Assembly: GCA_008360975.2 (NCBI GenBank)
Contig: CM039182.1
Location: 82,243,405-82,307,404 of the forward strand
Direction of reading: 5' to 3'
Source: Lichenostomus cassidix
Taxonomy: Eukaryota; Chordata; Aves; Passeriformes; Meliphagidae
DNA: 64,000 nucleotides
A model generated the notes under the pieces. The model was not told the origin of the DNA. It searched no databases and saw only the letters and a program-made list of their open reading frames with translations. Positions 44,214 to 55,950 of the stretch are shown piece by piece. The position numbers were made by a program, and so were the translations under genes. How positions within the stretch are numbered: the stretch's first letter is position 1; every line of letters starts with the position of its first letter.

Positions 44214-45275
44214 TGTGTTGGGTCCACCCTGGCTGGATGCCATGTAGCAACACCATTCTATCACTCCCCTCCTCAGCTGAGCACAGGAGAGAAAGTATAG
44301 CAAAAGGCTCGTGGGTCATGGGTCAAGGTGAGGGTGGGGAGAGATCTCTCACCAGGGACCATCACAGGCAAAACTAACTTGACTGGTTGAAATTAAATTA
44401 TCAAATCAGAGTAAGGAAATAAATCTTAAAAGCACCTTCCTCCTACCCCTCCCTTCTTCCTCAGATTCACTCCTGCCAATTTTCTCTTCCTCCTCTCCAC
44501 CAGCTGCACAGGGGGGCCAGGAATGGGGTCTCTGGTCAGTTCATGATAGATCATCTCTGCAGCTCCCTCCTCCTCAGGGGGAGGACTCCCCACACTCTTC
44601 CTCTGCTCCAGCATGGGCTCCCTCCCATTGGAGACAGTTCTCTACAAACTTCTCTAGTGTGAGTGCTTTCCACAAGTTGCAAGTTTTCCCAAACTGCTTC
44701 AGTCTTGCTCCCTCCCATGAGGAAGTGTCCTTCAGAAACAGACTGCCCCAGCATGGATCCCCCTTGAGGTCACAGTTCCTGCCACCAAACCTACTCCAGA
44801 GTGATTTTCTCTCTCTTCAAGGCCACGGGTCCTGCCAGGAACCTGCTCCAGTGGAGGCTTTCCTATGGGTCACAGCCTCCTTCAGGCATCCACCTACTCC
44901 ATGAGCTGCAGGCACATCTCTGCTCCACCATGGATCTCTAGGAGCTGCAGGAGTGCAGTTGTCTCACCACTGCCTTCATCATGTGCTGCAAGGGAATCTC
45001 TAGTTCAGTGCCTGGAGCACCTCTTCACCCTCCTGCACAGCAGGGCTGTTTATTTCAAATATCCTCATTCTCTGACTGCTGCTACCTCACAAATTTCCAT
45101 CTTCTTAAATATGATATCCCAGAGGCACAACCACTGTCGCTGCTGGGTTCAGCTTTAGGCAGTGGTAAGTCCCTGCTGGAGTCAGCTGGCATTGGTTCTG
45201 TCAGACTTGGGGGAAGCTTCTGGCAGCTTCTCTCAGAAGCCACTCCTGTAGTCCTTGCCATGCAAACACAATACA
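44214..45275 (-). mobile_element. Solo LTR, about 1.06 kb, same family as the 15.6-kb copy (copy 2)
   Basis: This 1,062-bp element is on the minus strand, with the same terminal blocks and order as the 15623-16685 copy: 'gggtccaccctggctggatgcc' at its low-coordinate end, the 45-bp modules around 44588-44770, 'ctgcaagggaatctctagttcagtgcctggagcacctc', then 'cttctggcagcttctctcagaagccac' and 'ccatgcaaac' at the high-coordinate end. A TATA-like ATATTTAAGAAG (complement of about 45101-45112) is present. The AATAAA seen in copy 1 is mutated here. The flanks (ttcaa and cctgt) do not match, so the target duplication has decayed or the exact ends are off. No internal retroviral genes adjoin. Confidence 0.85.
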
Positions 45276-48200
45276 CCTGTAAACCTGCAAAATAAATTTA
45301 TTTCTTTAAATGCTTGAAGCCTCAATGTGATCCTGATTTCAAGCCCAGAATGTGTAGTTTAGTACTAAATTTATTCCAAGTCTAGGGTTCAGCCTATGAC
45401 CCCTCCCTCAAAACAATGTTGTTTTCACATTACAGAAGTGAAAGGGACAGTCCCAAATGGCTGCCAAGGATCTGGATGCTCATATTGACTAATCAGGAAT
45501 ACATACTTAATCTTAATTACAAAGTGAAAAGGCACAAGTAATTGTTTCTTATTTCATATCCTTTTATGTTTACTTGGCTTTAGAATCTGACATATAATCC
45601 AAAAATAGTTTCTACACTGTATTAAAAATAAAATCCTTGAATGTACATTTGGCCAGCTTTTGGTATTTATAAAAGAACAGCTGAATAAAGTGTCCTTTCA
45701 TTTAATCTAACAGGATTTTGCATTACATATTTTGTTTCAAAACATAATTTTATAATATATTTTCCCTTATGCATAAATTTGGTGATTTGATTTTTTATTA
45801 TGTATGTCTTGATCATCATAAAAAATTTTAACTTTTCTTTGAAAATTCTTAGAACCCACTCATCCAATTTCTACAATGATTCAAAGAGACAAAGAATAAC
45901 TAGTTCAAACAGACAAAGAGTCACTCATTCAAGTGATGCTGTGCCAGTTTCTTTCAGAAGAGAATTTGGGCAAGACGAAATTTAGCTGCTTTTTTTTTCC
46001 TATGCTGATTTTCTAACTGATCCAAAAGGAGGGGGAAAAGCAATTTTATTATAATAAAATACCAAAGGCTGACCCTCAGTTTTAAATTAGACAACAAAAA
46101 CCTTGCTGTTCAGTGAAGCAGAATTAGCCCCTCAACAGAGCTCTCTGCAGTGTAGTTGCTGTGTGTGTTCTTGAGTCAGAGGTCTTGGTCCACCTGTGAA
46201 CAGCTCAAATGGTCTTTGAATCTCCTGTGTTTTTGTGTCACAGTCCATGCAGTCTCTGTCCTTGTTATCCCCTAAGAAAAGTCCTTAAAAATAACTGCTT
46301 GGATGTGCTTACTGAAAAACCTTGTGTTTCAGTTGTTCCTTTCTTTGTCTCTTTGTCTTTTCCATTCCAGAAACTGCAACCTGCTCCAGCTGCTCCAAGC
46401 TACCCTGGGGGCCTAGCTATCCCCAGCATGGAACTCCCCTTCCCTGGCTGCTGTGTCCATCACAGGATGCTACTGGTGACACCTCCCAGGGTAAAACCCA
46501 TCAGTGTTTTACCCTAAAGTGTCAACTCACACAGTGAAAATGATGTGCTGTACTACAAAATATCCTTTAGCAAACAAGCCTGTTTACTAACATGTATGTT
46601 AGGGAGGAAAACAAACTAAATTGCAAAATCATAAAGAGAACAGGATTTCAGACCTTCCATACTATGCAAACTCCTGAATATTTTCATTTGTTATTAACAT
46701 AAACCCTGTCACTATCATCTCCCTGGCCCTACTTGGCTTTTTCCCTGTGGCTGGGATGACATGATATATAAAATATATACATATATTTGTCCTGTAGGGT
46801 ACAGGAGGATGGAAAACAAAGCCTAGATCTGCAGGAAAGCAAGATTTTCTGTCAGCTGTGTATTGTTTTCTCTGGTGGTACCTGAAACCAAACCAGTTGT
46901 AGCTGCCTTTACAGTTGGATTAATAAGGGAGGTTTTTTACCCCAGAGGATTTTATTTTCCAGGTCCTTTGCCAAAGCAACTTCCAACTTATGTGTGGAAG
47001 CATCTGCCTGTCCTCTATTCACTGTCAGAATAATTTACAGTCAAGTGTAGCAAAATCTTCTCCCAGAACAATAAAAAAAAATAAAACCCCTTCCCTAACA
47101 TGACACTAATCTGGAATTATCACTGTAACAGTCTACAACTTTTCAATAATTGCTCCAAAGACAGAGCTAAAATTGGTTTGCCTGGGAACAGGTTGCAAAA
47201 CCCAGCTATGTCTGTCTTTCATTCATTAAGGCATTGAAATATTTCCCCAGAAGACAAGGATTCAGAGATGAACAACTGCTCATTCAACTGAAATAAAGCC
47301 CAACATCTGCTTCATTCTAAAGACACTGGTATTTGCATTTGAAATTACAATTAAATGGAAAGTATGTTATTTTCTGGCATAAAATGTAATTCTAAAGATG
47401 TTGCAATTCAGTGTGCATTTTTTTTCTGGATTCTAATTGTGCTTATAAATTATATTCCTATTTTGTATGAAATTCTGAAACTTTTGACAGTATCTAAGAG
47501 GTAGTATGTCTCATAATGAGATGCCATAGGGATGGATCCTTTCCATTCTTCAAAGACACCATTTCTAGAACAATTATTCATTTTTGCATTTTATCTGTCA
47601 GTGTCCCAGTTGTTTGACCATGCACCAAAGGGGAAAGAACATGAAACGGATTGTTCGCAAAGAATGGAGCCTCTGCCCTCACTAGTAGCAGGAAATAAAA
47701 AAAGAGCCTCTTCCCCTGAAAGCTTGTTCAAAAAGCTGTGTTTTGAATAGCTGTTCTCAGGACTGAAATAAGAAAGAAATAGGAGATGAATGTGAGCTGA
47801 AGCCTTTATCTCATCTGAAATATTTGAAGCCACTTCAGCATTTAAATTGTGGGTACGTTAAAGACAGCCTATGAAAATGTTTCTTGTCCTTTGTTGCAAA
47901 CATGAAAACCTGCTGACTGGTCACTTCTTTGATTGCTAATTGCCTAATTCTGGCATCTGTGAAAAACAATGCATGTTAAGAATCTAAGTTTTAACATACT
48001 TTTAAGTTTTCTCTGATACTGTAGTAGAACAATGTTCTGTCCCCTTGCCTTTCTAAGGTGTTAGAACTTAAAACTGCCAGTGCTAGACTAGACTAAAAGA
48101 TTCAGGCAACCCAATGTCCTCCATTTGACCATAACACATGCTTAGGAAAGAGTACAGGACACCAGATCTGTAGAAATAAGGCTGAATTGGTAGATGTGTT

Positions 48201-49403
48201 TCTGACTGGAAAATCCCCTGTGGCAAAATATGCTTTCTTTTCTGTAGCCATGGGAAAATGCCTTTTTTTTGTTTAGGTCCTGGGGGCTGCAACAATAAAT
48301 GGTGTTATTTGTCAGTCTTAATCTCATGAGGACAGGAGAGATTTTCCTTTGCACCACTGTTGGTGATCAGCGTGCATGAAAAATTGTGACTAAAAAGCAT
48401 CCTCCAACAACACTTTCCTTAGGGTTTTACTTGCATGTGGCTTATTTCAAGTGAGATGGAGAGAAATAAAAAAAGATTTTGCATTTTAGCAGCCCAGTTT
48501 TCAAGTAATGGCCATTTTATGAGAACATGACGTGCTTTTACTGCAGTGGCTGCATTTCTGTTTCTTTAGTGAATGAATTGACTCCTGTAAAGCTAAAATC
48601 ATTGGCAGGGGATGAGGCTCTAAGTGATGATATATCTATGTTTGTATGTGAAAGACTTCTGAATATTTATCTAGGGCTAAACTTTCACATGTCATCAAAT
48701 GAAGCCCTACCTCCTGCTAAACCCTGGGTAGAAAAGAGAAGGTAATACCTGGTCTATCATTATTGTTGGCTAGAATTTGTTAGAATTTTTATTTCAGCTT
48801 TTTTCTTTTCTCTTTTTAGTCTCTTTGTATCCATTTGCCTTGCCTTACATCTTCATGCCAGGTTTGCTTTTTTTTTTTTTTATTTTCATGCTGTCTGCTC
48901 TCTCTTTCACCACAAGTGACCTTAAATGCACAGGTAATCCAATAATACTTTAGGTTTGAACTTTTGAACCAAAAGCCTTCAAGCTAGAGACAAAACATGA
49001 TTCCTGTCACTTTTCTGTCCAGAGAGAGTTGCATAGGCAGTCTGAAGCAGGCATGTAACTAAAAATTTTTTATTTCATTGAGTCCTTCCATGGTGTAGAT
49101 TAGCATTTCTCTTCTACAGAAGTCAAGGGAACTCAATTTGCATTAGGTAGGAGTTGACAATTAAAAAACTGTATTTTGAATGCTAGAGGAAATTTTCAAA
49201 TATGGATTATCCAGATATCTGTTTTCCACAGAACAAAATCAGGGGCTGATCTTTCTTGTAAGACTTGCATTTTAATCCATCCTTTCTATTGTACTGCAAG
49301 TGTACATGTGAAAAAGTTCTACCCTCTGTCCCCTCCATCCCTCACCCCAAGTGCTGCTCTGGTATGAGCAGGCCACCTCATGCTTATTCCCCTTCACATT
49401 TAA
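45276..49403. other. Unique DNA with one exon-like segment
   Basis: No recognised gene. A segment at 46371-46490 is bounded by splice-like signals (listed separately). A run of 14 T lies at 48868-48881. Confidence 0.5.
46371..46490 (+). other. Exon-like segment with splice-like borders (unproven)
   Basis: A long pyrimidine tract (46338-46368) ends in CAG at 46370. It is followed by 120 bases of raised GC content and then a donor-like AGG|GTAAAA at 46488-46496. The 120-base segment is open in two plus-strand frames, and one of them starts exactly at the acceptor with a whole number of codons (40). The translated text (KLQPAPAAPSYPGG...) is not recognised. With no similarity or transcript data this could be a noncoding-RNA exon or chance. 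Confidence 0.2.
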
Positions 49404-49460
49404 AATCACAGAATCATTAAGGCTGGAAAAGACATCCAAAATCCAGCCTTTGACAGACTA
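49404..49460 (-). mobile_element. CR1 LINE 3' tail fragment
   Basis: The plus strand 'atcacagaatcattaaggctggaaaagacatcc' followed by 'atccagcctttgac' matches the start of the CR1 subgroup whose 3' end reads 'aatcattaaggttggaaaagacctc'. Only about 57 bp are recognisable; the rest to about 49500 is too diverged. Confidence 0.75.
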
Positions 49461-52400
49461 GACTGAAGAGCAACAAGCCCAACAGGATTCCTTGTTGCAG
49501 TAATGACAGACTCATACAAAGTAACTCTCACAGGTATTGATGAGGTATGTTGAGAGACTGTGGATATTAGTAGTGGATAAATAATTAAAGTGGATATTAT
49601 TAGTGAAGCATCCAGTAGACTTTTGTCATCTGGCAAACAGCCAGATCTTTACATTAATGATCTTGGTCCAATGTTAAACAAGTAATGAGTGCTGAGGCTC
49701 AAAGGGATGAAACATTCTTTTTTAATTAATTAATCAAGTGAATCAATATTTGACATGCCTATTAGCCTCTTTGTCCTTACTATGGTGAGTCCTTTAGAGA
49801 ATTGAATTAAATTTGATATATATCTAGCTCACCTCAGTGTACAGATAGAAAAAATTGCCATGTTTCTACTCCTGACTGGTCAAACTACCTTATTGCTTTA
49901 TTTATGACAATTTAAATGTAAAAACCTCAGTCTATCAGATACTAAGAAAATCTTAATTTAACCTTTCACATTGCTTTGAGTGCGTATGTCAGCCAAAGAG
50001 CTTATAACTTTTCCTTTATCACATGTGTCTTTAACCTGTTAAGCTCTCACATATACTTCCTGAAGGATAAAGGGTTGACCTTTGAATGTAATACCATTTA
50101 ATCATTTTGCATCCTTTGGTAGAACAGGCACACAGAGGAAAGCCTATCTGTGGACATGGTTCATCTTCCTCTGATGATGCCAGGGAGCTTGGTACCTTAT
50201 TTTTAAGGATAGAACTTATGCAATCAAAAATGAATGATAAGTAAAAATCTCTTGCATAAGGAAGTTAAAAAAATACTATTCCTCTAAGTCAGATCTGACT
50301 TTCATGTATTCTTAGTCTTCTGATTGCACAGGAAATCCTCCAGAGATATTTGTTTTTGCAGCAAAAGTCAGAAAGATTTGACAGATATAATTCATTCTGA
50401 AAATTATTCCTTCCAGTGAGGAAGTAAAACAAAGATTAAATTATTTTATTGCAAATATATTCACTTCAACTGCCCAACAGCTTTTCCTCCTTGTCTTTAT
50501 AGACAGGTGGGCTCTACCTGGTCTGCAATCTCTTCCTTTGAGAAGCCTGTCCCTTTCCAATGACTAAGCCTTGACTCCAAGCTTAAGCACCTTAATCAGG
50601 TTAATTTAATTCTATTTTGATGTGTTAATTAATGCTTCTGCCCTGCGATATGTTTGCTTTAGATGGGCTGTACTACATCAGAGACCGATCCTGGCTGATA
50701 ACTGTGGAGCATCCACAGCCCTCATTCAAGTGAATCATATAGGTGAAGAGCACTGCTATGTTAAATGTCACAAAGTGATAGAAATAACTTTTGTTAGGTT
50801 ATATTTTCCTCACTGCCATGCAAATGCAGTCACATTTCCATACAGCATGCCAAATAAATCATTATTTGGTTTGGAGATCTGCATCAGATGTCTCCATAGT
50901 ACAGAGTGAAAGGGGAATAAAAACTACACACATTAAGCATTGTCCTGATCTCCACCCTCTCGCTCTTAATTTTCCTCCTTCACAATGTTTATTTTTCCCC
51001 TTTTGTTATGTTTGCGGTGTAACAGGGAGAAATACACTTCAAAGGTTTATGCATTGAGTCCTTTGCTCATTTAAAAATGTGATAGTGGTTGTACAGATTA
51101 TTCATGCAGCTCCTGATTCTCTGTGGGTTACTACTAGTACCTTTAAAGAGCAGCTCACTTAGCCAGTTCCTGTTTTAATAGGGCAAGGACTTCTATTTAT
51201 TTTGGCTGCCCTTTCCTTACAATTAATCTCTTGACAGGAACTATGGGAATGCATGGACTTTTATGACTCTCAGATGGGTGCTGACTCCCTTCTCTTATCC
51301 TTATGTTTTTAATCTATTGATGGAAAACTTTTCATTACAATGTAAGTTTACTGCTGGGACGGCTTAGTCCTGTTTCAATTTTCTTGCTGTTTTCCTGTAG
51401 TGACTCAGCTATTTTAAAAACAAGCAGCCCAAACATCTGAATAGCACAGTGACAAGTTTTGCTTTGCAGATGGACACGGTTTGCATGGTTTTACCAGCCC
51501 TTAGAGAACTTTCCCATCCTGAGACACCAGATAGAAATGCAGGTATTCCCTATTTTCCCTATATTCCCAAGCAAGAAAGTAACACATCTCCTGGTTTGAG
51601 AGGTGAAAAATTTAGAAAAACCAACAACTGAATCTGGACCCATGGATATTCCATACTAAATCAGAAATGCAAGTTTGCTTCCTAGGGTATATGCTGCAAG
51701 AGTTCTGTCAAGAAGTGTCTCATTCTGAAAGGGCACAATATGTACAGGGGTTGGGCTTGTGGGAGTGCAGGAGATGGCATTCCCAGACAGTAGGTGTGCT
51801 GCTCTCCCTTACTTCTTTGTAGGTCTGCTTTAGACAGACATGCATTCCTGCTGCTTCTCTTGAGTATGAAAACCAAATTATTTTTAATCCCATTGATCAT
51901 AGTATTGAAAAGATCCACTTGACTGAGATTTACCAAAGCCTGCTGAGTAACTTTGACAAGGCCTCTTTTGGGGAATAGTTTCCCTGAGCTAGACAGATGC
52001 TTTGCCTTGCCTTCTTGATAGCTTTTGCACTCAGTCCCCCAGAGACAAAGAAAGCAGTAGGAGGCAAAGGATCTCCCTTGGGAGCAGAGGACATATTGCA
52101 AGTTTGGAAATAGTGGGGACGGACTGAGGAACACTTACAGCCTGGAGGGTGTCACTTGAATTAGCTCTGCAGTGTGCACAATCTATTTGACACAAACACA
52201 GAGAAAGGTTGACACTCTTCTATTATGTGGATGTATTTGAAATGTGTTTGTACATGTTTAACCTTTAGTTCACTGCTGCTGCTTTAAGGATTTCTGTATC
52301 CAGAAATCCCATTTCCTTGAAGTAATTCTTAGTGTTTCTTTGGGTTATTGGATAAATAACCAAACAGTAACATTTTAATCCAAATAACTTTTTAGTCATT

Positions 52401-52956
52401 CGCTACAATTCCCAGAAGGCTGGAATTATGACAAGTCTAAGAAGCTAGCCAGTTATCTGAATTAATTCTCTTTAATAAAAAATGGAGAGCAGGGAGATAA
52501 AAAAAAGAGAAGCTCTAGGTTTATCATAACTGCCAATAAACTTTCATGCAGGCAGTGTTGGTCCAAATCACCCAGTACCTTCGGCAAAATAACTTCATCT
52601 AAGAGCAATGTTGCTAGATGTTCCTAGACAGTTGTTAAACTGAGCAAGAAGGAAAAAGAAATACAAAACTAAAAATATAAAGGAAAAAACCCCAAAACTA
52701 TTTGCCCTGCTGAACTGTTGATCATGAAGAAGAGCCCAGTACTTTCCAAATATAAAGGAACACACCACATTTTTCCAGAAATCACAATTGTGAGTGAACC
52801 ACTACTGTAAGCAGCTATTTCAAAATTGCTGTGGGAAAGCTGAGAAGTCTGAAAAAGTGGTTATTAGCTAACACAGTTTGTTTTTGTCAGATGATTCCCA
52901 AATATCCACCAGGATAAGTGGTGGGGAAAAAGTCTGGTTCATATCTTTTACTTTAC
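49461..52956. other. Unique DNA without a recognised gene
   Basis: A 150-codon minus-strand open frame at 51682-52134 is not recognised and has no splice or promoter context. A weak exon-like piece (acceptor at 51469, donor-like GTATTC at 51543) is too short to call. Confidence 0.5.
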
Positions 52957-53084
52957 AGCACTGGAAGAGATTTTCCAAAGCTGTGGTCTCATTCCTAGAA
53001 GTGCTCAAGGCCAGGCTGGATGGGGCTCTGGGAAACCTGGACTACTGGAACATGTCCCTGCCCATGGCAGGGGGGTTAGAATGA
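52957..53084 (+). pseudogene. CR1 ORF2 C-terminal remnant
   Basis: The frame ending at 53084 carries the terminal residues of CR1 ORF2, with the motif EVLKARLDGALGNL ending in GGLE and a stop. The methionine upstream (52878) lies outside the CR1 part. Only the non-catalytic end of the reverse-transcriptase protein is left. Confidence 0.85.
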
Positions 53085-53140
53085 GATGATCTTTAAGGTC
53101 CCCTGCAACCCAAATCATTCTGTGATAATTCTAAAATTCT
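52957..53140 (+). mobile_element. CR1 LINE 3' fragment with ORF2 end and tail
   Basis: Sense-strand CR1 reading from 'cactggaagagattttcc' through 'gtgctcaaggccaggctggatggggctctggg', 'atgtccctgcccatggcaggggggttagaatgagatgatctttaaggtcc', to a tail 'ttctgtgataattctaaaattct'. The first ~130 bases translate to the ORF2 C-terminus (SFLEVLKARLDGALGNLDYW, then SLPMAGGLE and a stop). It is 5'-truncated, about 185 bp, and better preserved than most copies in the window. Confidence 0.95.
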
Positions 53141-55935
53141 AAGGAATAGGAGCATAAACTACGTCCAGGAATAGAACAGGAATTTTTGTACTTGGTAATT
53201 TCTCCTTGCCATAGCCACAGCAATGTTTTTCAATTAACATCAAGCCTATTGCACACCACGCTGCAGAAACATGCTGTCTGGGGTCTTTGAGTTTATCTAA
53301 TGCTTCTGATACAGCTCCGTTACTTGCATATTTTCTGCAACCTTCTGTCCCAAAGTTGAAGAGAAATTAAAAATATTTGGGAGGCAAGCCATCAGAAGGA
53401 AACAAAAAGCTATGGGAAGGTAAAAAACCACCACAAATCATGCTTGCATATGGATAACAGGTGTTTATACTCTGAAGTCAACTGAAGAAAGAATTCTCAG
53501 AATATGAATGGTGTCACACCAGAGGAAAAGAGAGCTGTCAATGTCTGTTTACCATTAGTGAATACTTAATGGGTTCAAGTGGAGCCAATTCCAGTAATTT
53601 ACATTTCTAGATTAAAAAATAAATGTGACCAAACTTTTCCTGTGATCCTGTAATTCCAAAATAGAAAGGAGAATACTCCAAATCATATTTCTTCAGAGGA
53701 ATTTAGGTGACTCTGAAAGCAAGCTGCCTTTATTGTACTAAGTTTTAAGAATAGCCCATTTGTGTTAGGCCTTTTTGGAAGGTAAGGGAGGCGAAAAGTA
53801 GCCTAGTAGAAGTTTCTGAAAGTATTTGCAAACCTATTTCAGCGTGTTAATAGACTAGTGAGGTAAATTGTGCTCAAGTCTTGAGAAATATTTTTTACAG
53901 CACTCATATTACCCTTTGCAGCTGATAGACACTTCTGACTTTCTGTTTGTGATTCAATTAAATAGAAAACTAGAAGTAAGAGTATTTTGGCAGGGGAACT
54001 AAATTACATCAACTATGTAAATCATTTGCCAGGAATCTAGCAGCTGTTTTCCTGAATTCATGGACAGCCAGGGGAAAACTAAAGCTGTGAGAGTTTACAA
54101 GCTGCTCACCAATTCATCCGTTTCTTTACACAGGAATAATCTGAAACTCTCCAACACCCAGTGGAATGAAAACTCATCCATGCCAATAAACTTTCCATAG
54201 GCAGGCTTCAGTAACCTGCCTGCAAGATTGCACTTGAGACTCCCTAAAGAGGGTACTAGAATGTGATATTAGCAGTGAGCTGTTTTGTCTCTTCAGATTA
54301 TTTTCTGCTTCTGGTGCATATGGGGAGCAGCAAGGAAGATCCTAACCCACTCAGGGGAACAGGCTGTGCCTTCAGGGGCAGAAAGGGAGAAGGGAAGGAG
54401 AGAGGGGGAGGGGGAAGCAAGGGCTGAGGTCCTTCCAAAAGCAACGAAGAGCCCATAACTCAGGATTTGTGCCATTCTCTCCACATCTCCATGTGGATGT
54501 CCATGAAATAGCCAGCCAGTCCATTGTTGCTGTGGACCACATGGCAAGAGTGTGTACACCAGTGCTCCAAGGGGTGGCTCCAACAGAGAGCTCCAAGGTA
54601 CCAGTGTTCCAAGAGATGGCTCTGGAGTTTTGGCTTCATTTGCTAAGGCTTACCCTGAATGGGGTTGAAGAGCCTTTAACTTCCAGCATGGGGTAATTCT
54701 TCCATGGAATACAATGAGGTGCTTTTATACATCTCAGAGCTTAGGTAACAAGTGGCTTGCCTTAGTCCCTCCAAGTCATCTGTGTACCACCCAGGGCAAT
54801 TATTCCAGCCACATAAACAAAATTTCTTCAACCAATACCTACTGAATTCTAAGCACCTTGAATTCAGCTGACACACATAATGAAGATTTCCTTTCAGCAG
54901 TACTTTCAGCAAACCAGTAGTTAAAGTTCAGTATATGTTTATAAGGATAGATATAGGTATGGTTTTGATTACATCTAATGACTGTATACACAGAACAGAT
55001 TATTTTCTCCTCTGCATAGAACATACCATATCTGAGTATGATTCATACCTACCAAAAGAACTCCAATGCTTTCAGCAGTTTAAAGGGGTATTTCAGCTGC
55101 ATACAATATAACAAGTATCTTTGCCATAAGTGATTCTCTTAAATTAATGTTGTGTTTTCTTCCTCCATATGGGTTGGACCAAAAATATGCTGAATGCTGG
55201 TGGTTGTCAGCTGATGCACATACCGTAAAGATCTTCTGTGATATTTTTATATATTTCTAATGTATGCCAAGCAACTGGGTACCACAAATATATGATGCAC
55301 AGAAGAGAACTTTAAAGCCAGAGTTGCTTTCCAGACTGTTCCTGCAATAAATCTGGGGCTTCCAGGGGCCTAATTGCATATTTTAAATGAAGCATACACT
55401 TAAATGTCTTGCCAAGTCAAAACCTTTTTCTGTAAACTCTCTTGCTAACTATTTTTATCCATTTTCTAGCATAATGCAAAATAGAGCTCCCACTTGGGTG
55501 CTCTGATATATAGTGAATAATTAGAGCTGAATGGAAAATAGAAACATTTTTTCAGTGAAAAATGCCTCCTCCTTTCTTTATCTCAAAATATTCCAAGCAA
55601 CAACAAGACTAATAAAGTTAACATTTATAATAACAAACACATAAAGCAATATATAGAAACGTAAAGCAAATAATAGAAACTGGTTTTAATTGCCTTCATC
55701 TTAACTAAATTATTGGCTCTCTGAATGTTGCTATTAATTTCCACAAGATAATACATTAGATCAAATATGTTTACTCAGAGAGAGCAGTGGTGTCAGAATC
55801 TGGTCCCAGTGGGTTGACATTTTAAATCAATTTGCTGAATGCCTGTAGAGGTAGCGTTCTAAAAGCAGATTTAGAGTAAATACACCAGCAAGAGAATGCT
55901 TTGCAATAACTAAAGATTGGTTGCTCAGGTCAAAC

Positions 55936-55950
55936 TTTTTTTTTTTTTTT
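55936..55950. repeat. T15 homopolymer
   Basis: Fifteen consecutive T residues. Confidence 0.95.

Noticed and set aside
51470..51542. Possible 73-base exon between 'gctttgcag' and 'gcag|gtattc'
   Set aside because: Short, with a weak donor and no recognisable peptide; splice-like motifs of this quality are common by chance.
51682..52134. 150-codon minus-strand open frame
   Set aside because: No recognisable domain, promoter or splice context; length is within chance expectation.
54293..54700. GC-richer patch with several overlapping open frames (up to 96 codons)
   Set aside because: Purine-rich low complexity (54380-54420) explains part of the openness. No LTR termini or protein similarity were found.
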